The position numbers and the translations under genes were made by a program. A DNA stretch of 64,000 bases, from positions 186,001 through 250,000 of the forward strand of contig NZ_MVHC01000004.1 of assembly GCF_002086455.1 (NCBI RefSeq), read 5' to 3'. Position 1 is the first letter of the stretch. Each line of letters begins with the position of its first letter. The notes beneath the pieces are model-generated. The model was not told the origin of the DNA. It did no database searches and saw only the letters and a list, made by a program, of their open reading frames with translations. Below are positions 8,418 through 17,273 of this stretch, piece after piece. This stretch comes from Mycolicibacter algericus DSM 45454. Its GTDB lineage: Bacteria > Actinomycetota > Actinomycetes > Mycobacteriales > Mycobacteriaceae.

Positions 8418-10022
8418 ATGGCCGAGACGATGCAGCAACTGCTTGCCGACCGCGCGGCCGCCGACGGGTCGGCGGTGTTCTACAACGACGCCCGCGGCGG
8501 CCAGATCCGCTGGAGCTGGCGCGAGTACCTCGACCGGGCGGCCCGCCATGCCGCCGCACTGCTCGCTCGCGCCGACACCGGCCGCCCGGTGCACGTGGGC
8601 GCCCTGTTGGGCAACACCCCGGCGATGCTCACTGCGATCGCCGGCGCCGGGCTCGGCGGCTACGTGCTGTGCGGCGTCAACGACACCCGGCGCGGATCGG
8701 CGCTGGCCGGCGACCTGCGCACCGCCGACGTGCAGATCCTGCTCGTCGATGCCGCGCACCGCGGGTTGTTGAACGGGGTGGACCTGACCGGAATCACCGT
8801 CATCGACGTCGACGCCCCGGCCTGGGAGCAGCAGTGCGCCGGCGCCGGTGAGCTGCAACCGCACCGGCAGGCGCAGCCGCTGGACCCGTTCATGCTGATC
8901 TTCACCTCGGGCACCAGCGGCGACCCGAAAGCGGTGCTGGTCAGCCACTTCATGGTGCTGGTCGCCGGGCAGAGCCTGACCGAACGGTTCGAACTGGGCG
9001 CCGACGACGTCGTCTACCTGTCGATGCCGCTGTTCCACTCGAATGCGATCGCCGCCGGCTTCGGGCCCGCGGTGGCCGCCGGTGCGGCGATGGCCCCGGC
9101 GAAGTTCTCCGCCTCGGGATTCCTGGCCGACATCCGCGGCTACGGCGCCACCTACATGAACTACGTCGGCAAGCCGTTCGCCTACCTGCTCGCACATCCC
9201 GAACAACCCGATGACGCCGACAACCCGCTGCGCGTCGCGTTCGGCAACGAGGCCTCCGAACGCGACATCGCCGAATTCGCCCGCCGGTTCGGCGTCCACG
9301 TGGTCGACGCGTTCGGGTCCACCGAGAACGCCGTCACCATCACCCGCGACGAAGGTACCCCGCCCGGCTCGGTGGGGCGCGGCTTTCCCGGTGTGGCCAT
9401 CTACAAGAGCGACCCGGTCGCCGAATGCCCGACCGCGGTGTTCGACGAGCACGGTGCGCTGACCAACGCCGAGGAGGCGATCGGAGAGCTGGTCAACACC
9501 GCCGGTTCGGGGTTCTTCACCGGCTACTACAACAACGCCGAAGCCACCTCCGAGCGGATGCGCGACGGCATCTACTGGTCGGGCGACCTGGCCTACAAGG
9601 ATGCCGACGGCTGGATCTACCTGGCGGGGCGCACCGCCGACTGGATGCGCGTCGACGGCGAGAATCTGGCTGCCGCCCCGATCGAGCGCGTTCTGATGCG
9701 CCACCCCAAGATCAACCAGGCCGCGGTGTACGCGGTGCCCGACGACAACGTCGGCGACCAGGTGATGGCCGCCCTGGTGCTACGCGACGACACCGAGCTG
9801 GCCCGGAGCGAGTTCACCGAATTCCTTGCCGCCCAAGAGGACCTGTCGCCCAAGGCATGGCCACGCTACGTCCGGATCATGGCGCAACTGCCCGCGACGG
9901 CCACCAACAAGATCCTCAAACGCGTGCTGGTGGCCGAGGGTAGTGATGTCGGCGCGGACCCGCTGTGGGTGCGGCCGGAGCGTGAATACAACTACGGCAC
10001 AACAGCAGGAGCTCACCGATGA
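8418..10022 (+). CDS. acyl-CoA synthetase (FadD-like, ANL superfamily)
   Basis: Adenylate-forming ligase of 534 residues. Core motifs are FTSGTSGDPKAV for ATP binding, FGSTENAV, YWSGDLAYKDADGW, GRTADWMRVDGENL, and the C-terminal catalytic lysine in NKILKRVL. It activates a carboxylic acid to the acyl-CoA via acyl-AMP. The ribosome site TTAGGAGGG precedes the ATG. In the operon it would couple the acid released by hydrolysis to beta-oxidation. It resembles the FadD17 group, but the chain-length preference cannot be read. Confidence 0.87.
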   Translation: MAETMQQLLADRAAADGSAVFYNDARGGQIRWSWREYLDRAARHAAALLARADTGRPVHVGALLGNTPAMLTAIAGAGLGGYVLCGVNDTRRGSALAGDLRTADVQILLVDAAHRGLLNGVDLTGITVIDVDAPAWEQQCAGAGELQPHRQAQPLDPFMLIFTSGTSGDPKAVLVSHFMVLVAGQSLTERFELGADDVVYLSMPLFHSNAIAAGFGPAVAAGAAMAPAKFSASGFLADIRGYGATYMNYVGKPFAYLLAHPEQPDDADNPLRVAFGNEASERDIAEFARRFGVHVVDAFGSTENAVTITRDEGTPPGSVGRGFPGVAIYKSDPVAECPTAVFDEHGALTNAEEAIGELVNTAGSGFFTGYYNNAEATSERMRDGIYWSGDLAYKDADGWIYLAGRTADWMRVDGENLAAAPIERVLMRHPKINQAAVYAVPDDNVGDQVMAALVLRDDTELARSEFTEFLAAQEDLSPKAWPRYVRIMAQLPATATNKILKRVLVAEGSDVGADPLWVRPEREYNYGTTAGAHR

Positions 10023-10789
10023 CACAAGCTGTGGCGCTGATCGTCGGCGGCGCCTCCGGCATCGGGCTGGCCACCGCGCATGCGCTGGCCGACCGCGGCG
10101 ACCACGTGGTGATCGCCGACATCAACACCGAGGCGGCGCAGCAGCGGGCCGCCGAGCTCGGCGAGACAGCCAGTGCGGTGACCGCCGACGTGACCGACGA
10201 GGACAGCGTCGCCGCGGCATTCGCAACCGCGGCGCGGCGCGGACCGGTGCGCAGCGTGGTCAGCTGCGCCGGGCTGTCGGTGATCGGCGCGATCCCCGAC
10301 ATCGACCTGGCCGGCTGGCAGACCACCATCGATGTCTGCCTGACCGGCACCATGCTGGTGATCAAGCACGCGGCCCGCACCATGGCGGACGACGGCAGCA
10401 TCGTGGCGGTCTCGTCGCTGAACGGACGCCAGCCCGGGACCGCGATGGCCGCCTACTGCAGCGCCAAAGCCGGTGTGCTGATGCTGATCCAGGTGGCTGC
10501 CCTGGAGTTGGCCTCCCGCGGTATCCGGGTCAACGCCGTCTCCCCCGGCCTGGTCGACACTCCCCTGGTCGCCGGGCTGACCATGGTGCCCGGCCTCACC
10601 GACGAGTACCTCGAGAACACCCCGCTGGGCCGGGCCGGCACCCCGGGCGACATCGCCGACGCCGTGGAGTTCTTGACCTCGCAGCGCGCCTCGTGGATCA
10701 CCGGGTCGGCCTTCGACATCAACGGCGGCGCCCACATGAAGCGCTACCCCGACCTGCTCGGCAAGATCCAAGCCCTACAAGAAGGATGA
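10019..10789 (+). CDS. short-chain dehydrogenase/reductase
   Basis: Classical SDR of 256 residues. The cofactor loop is GGASGIG, the acidic residue in ADINTE suggests NAD(H), and the active site is AAYCSAKAG (Tyr-x3-Lys) followed by NAVSPGLVDTP. It overlaps the upstream ligase gene by 4 bp. It is likely an alcohol/ketone or hydroxyacyl oxidoreductase of the same pathway. SDR-plus-ADH pairing also occurs in the mymA operon. Confidence 0.87.
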   Translation: MTQAVALIVGGASGIGLATAHALADRGDHVVIADINTEAAQQRAAELGETASAVTADVTDEDSVAAAFATAARRGPVRSVVSCAGLSVIGAIPDIDLAGWQTTIDVCLTGTMLVIKHAARTMADDGSIVAVSSLNGRQPGTAMAAYCSAKAGVLMLIQVAALELASRGIRVNAVSPGLVDTPLVAGLTMVPGLTDEYLENTPLGRAGTPGDIADAVEFLTSQRASWITGSAFDINGGAHMKRYPDLLGKIQALQEG

Positions 10790-10793
10790 CGAG

Positions 10794-11819
10794 ATGCGCA
10801 GTGTCGTAATCGATGCGCCCGGATCGGTCCGCGTCGACACCCGCCCCGACCCCGGCCTGCCCGGCGCCGACGGTGCCGTGGTCGCGGTGAGCGCGACAGC
10901 GATCTGCGGCTCGGACCTGCACTTCTACGAGGGCGATTACCCCATCGTCGATCCGGTGCCGCTCGGCCACGAGGCGATCGGCACCGTCGTCGAGGCCGGC
11001 CCCGAGGTGACCTCGGTCAAGGCCGGCGACCGGGTGATGGTCTCCTCGGTCGCCGGGTGCGGGCGTTGCGCCGGCTGCGCCACCCGCGACCCGATCCGAT
11101 GCCACGCCGGCCCGCTGATCTTCGGCTCCGGCGCCCTGGGCGGGGCCCAGTCGGAGCTGCTCGCCGTGCCCGGCGCGGACTTTCAGCTCGCCCCCATCCC
11201 CGACGGGCTCTGTGACGAGGAAGCCCTGCTGCTCACCGACAACCTCGCCACCGGCTGGGCGGCGGCGTTGCGTGCCGACATCCCGGTGGGTGGCACCGTG
11301 GCCGTGATCGGGCTGGGAGCGGTGGGCCTGTGTGCGGCACAAAGTGCGTTGTTCCTCGGCGCGGCAACGGTTCTCGGCATCGACCCGGTCCCCCAGCGTC
11401 GGGACCGTGCGGCAGCGATGGGCGCCACACCCGCACCGCCGTCAGCGACGGTCGCGGCGATGGAACACACCGGCGGTCGCGGCGTCGACGCGGTGATCGA
11501 CGCCGTCGGCTCGGACACCACGATGGCCGACGCCCTGACCGCGGTGCGCGCCGGCGGCACGGTGTCGGTGGTCGGCGTGCATGACCTGCAGCCCTTCCCC
11601 TTCCCCGCGCTGGCTGCCCTGGTGCGCAGCATCACGCTGCGTATGACGACCGCGCCGGTTCAGCAGACCTGGCCGCAACTGGTGCCGCTGCTGCAATCCG
11701 GGCGGCTGTCGGTGGCCGGCATCTTCACCACCGAGATGCCGCTGGACGCCGCGGCCGACGCCTACCGTGCGGTCGCCGCCCGATCCGGGGACGTGGTGAA
11801 GGTGCTGCTCACGCCGTAG
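10794..11819 (+). CDS. zinc-dependent alcohol dehydrogenase (MDR family)
   Basis: Medium-chain dehydrogenase of 341 residues. The catalytic-zinc ligands lie in ICGSDLHFYEGD and GHEAIGTVVEAG. The structural-zinc cysteines are spaced as in CGRCAGCATRDPIRC, and the NAD loop is GLGAVGLCA. It lies 4 bp after the SDR gene and closes the operon. A weak GC hairpin (AGCGG-ACGG-CCGCT) sits at the stop codon but has no T-tract. It would oxidise an alcohol intermediate, or the alcohol freed by ester hydrolysis. Confidence 0.87.
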   Translation: MRSVVIDAPGSVRVDTRPDPGLPGADGAVVAVSATAICGSDLHFYEGDYPIVDPVPLGHEAIGTVVEAGPEVTSVKAGDRVMVSSVAGCGRCAGCATRDPIRCHAGPLIFGSGALGGAQSELLAVPGADFQLAPIPDGLCDEEALLLTDNLATGWAAALRADIPVGGTVAVIGLGAVGLCAAQSALFLGAATVLGIDPVPQRRDRAAAMGATPAPPSATVAAMEHTGGRGVDAVIDAVGSDTTMADALTAVRAGGTVSVVGVHDLQPFPFPALAALVRSITLRMTTAPVQQTWPQLVPLLQSGRLSVAGIFTTEMPLDAAADAYRAVAARSGDVVKVLLTP

Positions 11820-11865
11820 CGGACGGCCGCTCCCACGATTGTTTACAACGTGCAACACTGTAGGC

Positions 11866-12255
11866 ATGTCGGTGAATGTCTCTGTCCGCCTCGATGACCG
11901 CCTGGCTGAGCGGCTGCGATTGCGTGCCCGCGCAGCCGGGGAAAGCCTGTCGGAGCGGCTTCGGCGCTACGCTGACGAAGGCGCCCGGCGCGACGAGCAT
12001 CCGTTGATCACATTTCGCGATGGCCCGAACGGCCGGCGGGCCGGCGTCATCGGCGGGCCCGACGTCTGGGAGATCGCCATGTGGATCGACGACCTCGGGC
12101 CGGTCGACGATCCGACGGCCGAACTAGCGGCAGACGGGACCGCCACCCGACCCCAGATCGACGCAGCGTTGGCGTACCGAAGTGCGTATCCCGACGAGAT
12201 TCAGGCCCGCATCGATCTGCATCGCAGTGAGACCGCCGTCGCCGACAACCGGTGA
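11866..12255 (+). CDS. antitoxin with RHH-like N-terminus and DUF433-like C-terminus
   Basis: Protein of 129 residues. The N-terminus (MSVNVSVRLDDRLAERLRLR) is basic and RHH-like. The C-terminus (GPDVWEIAMWIDDLG, RPQIDAALAYRSAYPDEI) resembles DUF433/VapB45-type antitoxins, in which this domain contacts the toxin. The ATG at 11866 is chosen over an upstream in-frame start lying in promoter-like sequence. It overlaps the PIN-like gene by 4 bp (GTGA). The family call rests on motif memory. Confidence 0.7.
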   Translation: MSVNVSVRLDDRLAERLRLRARAAGESLSERLRRYADEGARRDEHPLITFRDGPNGRRAGVIGGPDVWEIAMWIDDLGPVDDPTAELAADGTATRPQIDAALAYRSAYPDEIQARIDLHRSETAVADNR

Positions 12256-12602
12256 AGGTACTTCTGGATGAGATGTATCCGGCCGCCTTGGCGGAGCGTC
12301 TGGAAGCAGCCGGTCTCACGGTGAGCACGGTGGCCGGCCTCGGTCTCGCCGGCCACGATGACCCGACCGTGTTTGCAGCGGCTGTGGCCGGCGGCTACAC
12401 GGTGCTCACCGAGAACGTCGGTGATTTCACGCGGATCGCCGCGGAGTACCTTGCCGGAGGTCGGCACCACGGTGGGCTATTGATCGCCTTGGCCACGCGG
12501 TTTTCTCGGCGTCCGTCGGGGGTCGCGCCGCTCGCCGCGGCTGTCGCCGCCGTGCAAGCCGAAGATCTCGCCGACCGGACCGTGTTCTTGGAGCAGCCTT
12601 AG
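12252..12602 (+). CDS. DUF5615 PIN-like toxin
   Basis: PIN-like nuclease-fold protein of 116 residues with acidic active-site residues in LLDEMYP, LAGHDDPTVF and LTENVGDF, as in DUF5615/Mut7-C-type toxins. GTG start overlaps the antitoxin stop. It would be an RNase of a type II toxin-antitoxin pair. Its stop overlaps the end of the convergent pirin gene by 4 bp. Confidence 0.75.
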   Translation: MKVLLDEMYPAALAERLEAAGLTVSTVAGLGLAGHDDPTVFAAAVAGGYTVLTENVGDFTRIAAEYLAGGRHHGGLLIALATRFSRRPSGVAPLAAAVAAVQAEDLADRTVFLEQP

Positions 12603-13576
12603 CCACGGTCGGCCCGGCGAGGCCGCAGCCGCACCGGTGGCAGTGGCGGTGCGGGCAGTCGCTCCAGCCGGCCCCGGTAGCCGCTGACCGCGCCGAACCG
12701 ATCGTCGCCGTCCTGCCACCGCCGCCGGTACTCGGCGATCTCGTCGTGGCTACGGCCGATGAAGTTCCACCACAGCACCAGCTCTTCGCCGAACGGCACC
12801 CCACCCAGCAGCAGCGCCCGGGCGGGGGAGTCGCCGGTGTTGGTCAGTGTCAGCACCGTGCGGCCCGGGCCCTGGTAGCCCAGCTCGCCGACCACCAGCG
12901 CGGCCCCGTGCAGCCCGACCGCACCCCGATCACACAGCACGCCGTGCTCGAACGCCGGATCGATTTCCAGCGCGAGTTCGCTTCGCGGGTGCATGTCGAC
13001 CTGGGCGCCCAGCAGCGGAGTGAACGACGGAACGGGGGAGCGGTGACCGGCCAGTTCACCGAGGAACACCAGCGCGGTGGCACCGGTCAGCGGCACCGGT
13101 TCGGGTGCGTAGTGGTGGAAGGCTCGGCCGGTGTGGCGGGCGGAATCCGGCAGCGCCACCCACAGCTGAACACCGTGCAGCACCGGTGCGGCGTCGGCGT
13201 CCACCGAGACCTCCGAATGGCAGATGCCTGCGCCGGCGGTCATCAGGTTCAACTCGCCGGGGCGCACCTGCGCGTGCACTCCGCCGCTGTCGCGGTGCTC
13301 GACGCGGCCGTCTAACAGCCACGTCGCGGTCTGCAGTCCGGTGTGCGGATGTGGCGGGACGTCCATCCCCCCGGCGCGGCCGATGTCATGCGGCCCGTAA
13401 TGGTCGACGAAGCACCAGGCGCCGATCAGCGAGCGCTGCCGCTGCGGCAGCGTGCGGCGAACCCGCATGGCGCGGGGCCCGCCCAGCGGCACCTCCCGCG
13501 GGTGTAACACCTCGATACCGTCGGCCGGTGCTGCCGCACAGGCGAATTCAGCCGATGTGGTCTCCAGGTTGCTCAA
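12599..13576 (-). CDS. pirin family cupin protein
   Basis: Bicupin pirin-like protein of 325 residues. Metal ligands are visible in PPHPHTGLQTATWLLDGRVEHRDS and the following MTAGAGICHSE segment. The TTG at 13576 is chosen because GGAGG lies 5-9 bp upstream and the product then begins in conserved-looking sequence. Bacterial pirins act as quercetinase-like oxygenases or redox regulators; the specific role here is unknown. No operon partner; convergent with the PIN-like toxin gene. Confidence 0.83.
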   Translation of the reverse strand: MSNLETTSAEFACAAAPADGIEVLHPREVPLGGPRAMRVRRTLPQRQRSLIGAWCFVDHYGPHDIGRAGGMDVPPHPHTGLQTATWLLDGRVEHRDSGGVHAQVRPGELNLMTAGAGICHSEVSVDADAAPVLHGVQLWVALPDSARHTGRAFHHYAPEPVPLTGATALVFLGELAGHRSPVPSFTPLLGAQVDMHPRSELALEIDPAFEHGVLCDRGAVGLHGAALVVGELGYQGPGRTVLTLTNTGDSPARALLLGGVPFGEELVLWWNFIGRSHDEIAEYRRRWQDGDDRFGAVSGYRGRLERLPAPPLPPVRLRPRRADRG

Positions 13577-13624
13577 CCGCCCACCTCCGTGCCGTGCACC
13601 GAGCCGCGCCGGTGACACTACCGG

Positions 13625-14041
13625 TCACGCTGCCGACGGGGAACCGAACCGGTCAGTGGGCAGGTGAAAAACCGCCACGGCCACCGGCAGCTGCTGCCGT
13701 TCGTGGTTGGTCAGCAACACCTGGTTATCGGGTAGCTCGCGGGAATTGATGTTGCCGGCGGCGATCTCGCGCAGCACCGCGTGGGCTTGCGCGAGCTCGG
13801 CGCGTTTGCGGTACTGACCGCCGGGAAGCTTGACCCCGGCCCACACGCCGTACTCCTCGCCGCGCTCCACCGCCAGCGCGGCGCAGCGACGCTGCTGCGC
13901 CAGGGGGCAGCGGCGCAGGCATAGCAGCCGCGCCTCGGTGGCGGACTGTTCGTAGGCCCGAGCCTTGGCGGCGCCGTCGGCTCCGTCAGCGTCGGGGTAA
14001 CCGAACCACAGTTCGGGGTTGGTGGCGCAGGGCGGTGCCAT
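13625..14041 (-). CDS. whiB5: WhiB5-like iron-sulfur transcription factor
   Basis: Wbl protein of 138 residues with four cysteines (5, 41, 45, 53) and the GVWAG turn at 65-69. The cluster spacing is C-x3-C-x7-C rather than the usual C-x2-C-x5-C. As I recall, this departure marks WhiB5 (Rv0022c), which also shares the N-terminal CATxPELWFGYP. ATG start with AGGAGG upstream. It is divergent from the Rv0023-like regulator, as in M. tuberculosis. WhiB5 has been linked to control of ESX genes and virulence; the adjacent ESX-associated block fits. Confidence 0.85.
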   Translation of the reverse strand: MAPPCATNPELWFGYPDADGADGAAKARAYEQSATEARLLCLRRCPLAQQRRCAALAVERGEEYGVWAGVKLPGGQYRKRAELAQAHAVLREIAAGNINSRELPDNQVLLTNHERQQLPVAVAVFHLPTDRFGSPSAA

Positions 14042-14073
14042 CGGGGCCTCCTCTTGAAAGCGAATCAGATAAC

Positions 14074-14140
14074 GTGGATGGAAACGTATATGAACGAATA
14101 ACGCGGACGCAAGAGAAGTGGATAAAAACATATATGTAAG
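14074..14140. promoter_or_regulatory. two 23-bp direct repeats between whiB5 and the HTH gene
   Basis: Copies at 14074-14096 and 14118-14140 share 18 of 23 positions (pattern GTGGATrrAAACrTATATGwAmG). Their starts are 44 bp apart, about four helical turns. They occupy the centre of the 148-bp divergent promoter region. Likely paired binding sites for the HTH product or another regulator of both genes. Confidence 0.6.
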
Positions 14141-14189
14141 TCGTGAAGGCCGAGGCTGTGTACTATCCGGTCATGGTCGGGGCGCAACG

Positions 14190-14969
14190 GTGAGCCGCGA
14201 GTCGGCGGGCGCGGCCATCCGAGCCCTGCGCGAGGCGCGGGACTGGTCGCTGGCGGAACTGGCCGCAGTCACCGGAGTAAGCATCATGGGCTTGAGCTAC
14301 TTGGAGCGAGGCGCCCGTAAACCACATAAAGGCACAGTTCAGAAGGTGGAGAACGGTCTGGGCCTACCGCCGGGAACCTATTCCCGGCTGCTGGTTGCCG
14401 ATGACGCGGCCGCCGAGCTGGCGCAGTTGCTGGCCGTGCCGCGTACGTCGCCCGTGCGGCCGGCCGGGGCCGTCGTCGTCGACCGTCACAGCGATACCGA
14501 AGTCTTGGAGGGATACGCCGAGGCGCAGCTCGAGGCGCTGCGTTCGGTGATCGCGCGGCTTCCCTCGGAAACATCAGACGAATACGAGACCTATATTCTT
14601 TCCGTGATCACGCAGTGCGTGACGGCGGAGATGCTGGCTGCCAGCTCGTGGCGGGTGGCGGTCAACGCCGGCGCGGAGCACGCCGCCAACCTCATGGCGC
14701 ATCTGCAGTCTCTGGAGGCGATCCGCAGCGACCTGCTGCAACGCATGCCCAGCAGCCTTCCCGCCCGGTTCGACGACGCATGCGCGCGGTCGTCGCTGCC
14801 CGAGCCGGTGATCGCAGCGTTGCTCGGTGTCAGTGCGGAGGAGATGTGGGATATCCGCAACAGGGGAGTGATCCCGCCGGGCGCGCTGGCCCGGGTGCGC
14901 GCGTTCGCCGACGGGGCCGCGGAGACGCCCGAGCGAGCCGACGAAGGAGGCAACCGTGAGCGATGGTGA
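14190..14969 (+). CDS. XRE-type HTH regulator (Rv0023-like)
   Basis: Protein of 259 residues with an N-terminal XRE-like helix-turn-helix (AIRALREARDWSLAELAAVTG, GLSYLERGARKPHKGT) and a helical C-terminal half of unknown fold. The GTG at 14190 gives a length close to Rv0023 (256). A longer in-frame GTG at 14118 lies inside the direct-repeat element. It overlaps the NlpC/P60 gene by 14 bp. Likely an autoregulator or regulator of whiB5 and the downstream block. Confidence 0.8.
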   Translation: MSRESAGAAIRALREARDWSLAELAAVTGVSIMGLSYLERGARKPHKGTVQKVENGLGLPPGTYSRLLVADDAAAELAQLLAVPRTSPVRPAGAVVVDRHSDTEVLEGYAEAQLEALRSVIARLPSETSDEYETYILSVITQCVTAEMLAASSWRVAVNAGAEHAANLMAHLQSLEAIRSDLLQRMPSSLPARFDDACARSSLPEPVIAALLGVSAEEMWDIRNRGVIPPGALARVRAFADGAAETPERADEGGNRERW

Positions 14970-15789
14970 TCTGGAATTGCTGGACCGCGCCCACCGACTG
15001 TTCGCGGGACACCCGCAGCCGGTGTCACTGAACGCCCGGCTGGAACGCTATATCGACTTGCTCGAGCGAACCGCCGCCTCACCGACCGGCCCCGGGCACG
15101 GCCGTTACCGGCAGACCGTGCTCGCTCAGCGAGAGCTGTTGTCGCGGAACGCCCGTACCGATGCCGCCGCCACCGCCGTACTCTCCGCCGCGGTTGCCGA
15201 CCACGCCCGGGCGGGGCAGCAGACCAACGGCGTGGTCGCGGCTGCCCGCGCCGACGCGGCCGTCGTTCCCGACACCCCACTGGCACAGCGAGAGGCGATG
15301 CGCCGACGAGCGGCACGATTGCGAGCCCAGCGCGCCCACGTGCTGACGGCCCGGCACCGCGCGCAGGCGCATCGGCGGCGGCTGCGGCGATTGCGCTACC
15401 GGGGCGCGCGCCGCCGGACAGCGGGCCTTGATGGGTTGCGGCTGCCCAATACTCGCGCCGGAGCGGCGGTCCGCGCCGCGTTGTCCAGGCTCGGCAAGCC
15501 CTATGTCTGGGGGGCCACCGGCCCGGACCGATTCGACTGCTCGGGGCTGACGCAGTGGGCCTACACCCAGGCCGGAGTGCCACTGTCTCGCACCACCTAC
15601 ACCCAGATCCACGACGGAATTCCGGTGGCGCGCTCCCAGATCCGGCCCGGCGATCTGGTGTTCCCCAGCATCGGCCACGTCCAGCTGGCGATCGGCAACA
15701 ATATGGTGGTCGAGGCACCACACGCCGGGGCAACGGTCCAGATCAGCCCGCTGGGCGCCAACGTGGCGATCCGGCGCCCGGTGCCATGA
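14956..15789 (+). CDS. NlpC/P60 cell-wall hydrolase-like protein (Rv0024-like)
   Basis: Protein of 277 residues. The N-terminal half is helical and Ala/Arg-rich. The C-terminal NlpC/P60 domain begins near 165 with catalytic Cys195 (DRFDCSGL), His241 (GHVQLAIG) and His256 as the third residue. The fold cleaves D-Glu-mDAP bonds in peptidoglycan stems. No Sec signal peptide is seen, so export may be via an ESX-type route. GTG start with AAGGAGG at 14944-14950; coupled to the HTH gene. Confidence 0.85.
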   Translation: MSDGDLELLDRAHRLFAGHPQPVSLNARLERYIDLLERTAASPTGPGHGRYRQTVLAQRELLSRNARTDAAATAVLSAAVADHARAGQQTNGVVAAARADAAVVPDTPLAQREAMRRRAARLRAQRAHVLTARHRAQAHRRRLRRLRYRGARRRTAGLDGLRLPNTRAGAAVRAALSRLGKPYVWGATGPDRFDCSGLTQWAYTQAGVPLSRTTYTQIHDGIPVARSQIRPGDLVFPSIGHVQLAIGNNMVVEAPHAGATVQISPLGANVAIRRPVP

Positions 15790-15912
15790 CCCGGGTGTCC
15801 CCACCGGGACGTCAGGTGAATTGTCGGCTCCGAGCGCCGTCGGTACAGTCACCGGCCATGGAGCGGTCAGCGCATGAACGCCGGGCCGGCGCAACGATGT
15901 TGGGCTGAAGGA

Positions 15913-17220
15913 ATGGCGACCCGCGACGAGGTGCTGGACGCGATCCATCGTATCGAAAACACCGGTGGTGCGGGCGAAGCGACCCGCGCCGCGCAGGCGG
16001 CGCTGACCCTTCCGCTGCCGCCGGACGGCTACGACCGGGTTCTGCACCGGCTGGCGCCGGCCGATACGCAGCAGGGCAGCGCCGTGCGGGCCATGAGGAC
16101 TGCTGAATCAGCTCTGGCGCAACAGTTGTCGGCGACGGCGGAATTCGATCGACAGATCATCGCCGCACTGCGGCATGCGCACAAGACCACCCTGGAGGGC
16201 CGGCGGCGCCTCGACAACGTGCAGACGGAGATCGTCGGCGCCACGCAACACTGGGACCTGAGCACCGCCGCGGGCGCGCGGGAGTTCCAGCGATTCCTGA
16301 TCGTCAAACTCGGCGAGATCATCGGGGTGGTCGAAGAGGCCAACGACGACGACACCTCCAAGCAGGAACTGACCACCGCGTTGACCGCGCTGTATGCGGC
16401 ACCCGCGGCGCAACGCGACGATCCCGCACCGGTCGAACAGAATCCGGAACCCGACGGCGGCCCGTCCCCGACACCCGTCGCCCCGAGCCTTGCCGAGGCT
16501 GCCCCGAGCGTTGCCGAGGACGGCTACCTCGATGCACTGCCGGACGAGGAACCGGAAGACGATTACCGGATCTCCGCCCAGCGGCCGTCAGCGGCGCCAC
16601 CGATGCCCGCGTTCCCAGGTTTCGGGGGCGAGGGCCCCGGCTTCGGTGCGATGCCGCCCGTGGCAGGGATGCCGCCGGCCGGATCACTGTCGGGGCCCGG
16701 CTACGGCACCGAACCCGTCGACGACGAGGGGCTGCCGGATGCGGTGGCACCGGCCGATGACGACACCGCCCCGGCAGGGGGCGACCGCGACGATGACCGC
16801 GATGACGCGGCAGCGGAGCCCCCGCCCGACGGCCCCGTCACCGTGACACTGCCCGACGGCGCGACCACCACCGTTGTTGATCCCCAGTTGGCCGCCGCGA
16901 TGCAGGCCGCCGCCGACGGGACGCCCGTGGCAGAGGCGTTCCGCCGCCAGGGGATTGACATCCCGCCCGCCGGAACACCGGTGATGTCACCGGTCGACCA
17001 GGCACAGCTGCGGCCGGGGGACATCGGGGTGTTCACCGACCGCCATGCCCTGTCGGTCGGGAACGGCAAAGCGTTGCTCGACGGGCAACTCCACCTCGCC
17101 GCCAACCTGCGCGGGCCGGGCTTCCTGGGCTGGCAGCATCCGCCGGTGCGCATCGCGGAGCCCACCGCGGCCGGCGAACCGGCCCCCACCAGGCCCGCGA
17201 TGTCGGTTCGGGGCCCGTGA
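15913..17220 (+). CDS. DUF4226 ESX-associated protein (Rv0025/Rv0026-like)
   Basis: Protein of 435 residues. A helical DUF4226 region (about 40-155, with EFDRQI, GRRRLD, AREFQRFL) is followed by an acidic Pro/Gly-rich linker with PGFGAMPPVAGMPP-type sequence. A C-terminal compact region (VTVTLPDGATTTVV to FLGWQHPP) ends the protein. The ATG at 15913 has AAGGA upstream; a longer frame from 15874 is less likely. The DUF4226 region aligns with the N-terminus of the effector at 20944. Probably an ESX-associated secreted protein or secretion partner; no enzymatic motif recognised. Confidence 0.75.
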   Translation: MATRDEVLDAIHRIENTGGAGEATRAAQAALTLPLPPDGYDRVLHRLAPADTQQGSAVRAMRTAESALAQQLSATAEFDRQIIAALRHAHKTTLEGRRRLDNVQTEIVGATQHWDLSTAAGAREFQRFLIVKLGEIIGVVEEANDDDTSKQELTTALTALYAAPAAQRDDPAPVEQNPEPDGGPSPTPVAPSLAEAAPSVAEDGYLDALPDEEPEDDYRISAQRPSAAPPMPAFPGFGGEGPGFGAMPPVAGMPPAGSLSGPGYGTEPVDDEGLPDAVAPADDDTAPAGGDRDDDRDDAAAEPPPDGPVTVTLPDGATTTVVDPQLAAAMQAAADGTPVAEAFRRQGIDIPPAGTPVMSPVDQAQLRPGDIGVFTDRHALSVGNGKALLDGQLHLAANLRGPGFLGWQHPPVRIAEPTAAGEPAPTRPAMSVRGP

Positions 17221-17273
17221 GCTTGAAAATCCGCGTTGCAACCGTCATCGTCGACTAGCCAGGGAGGTACCAG

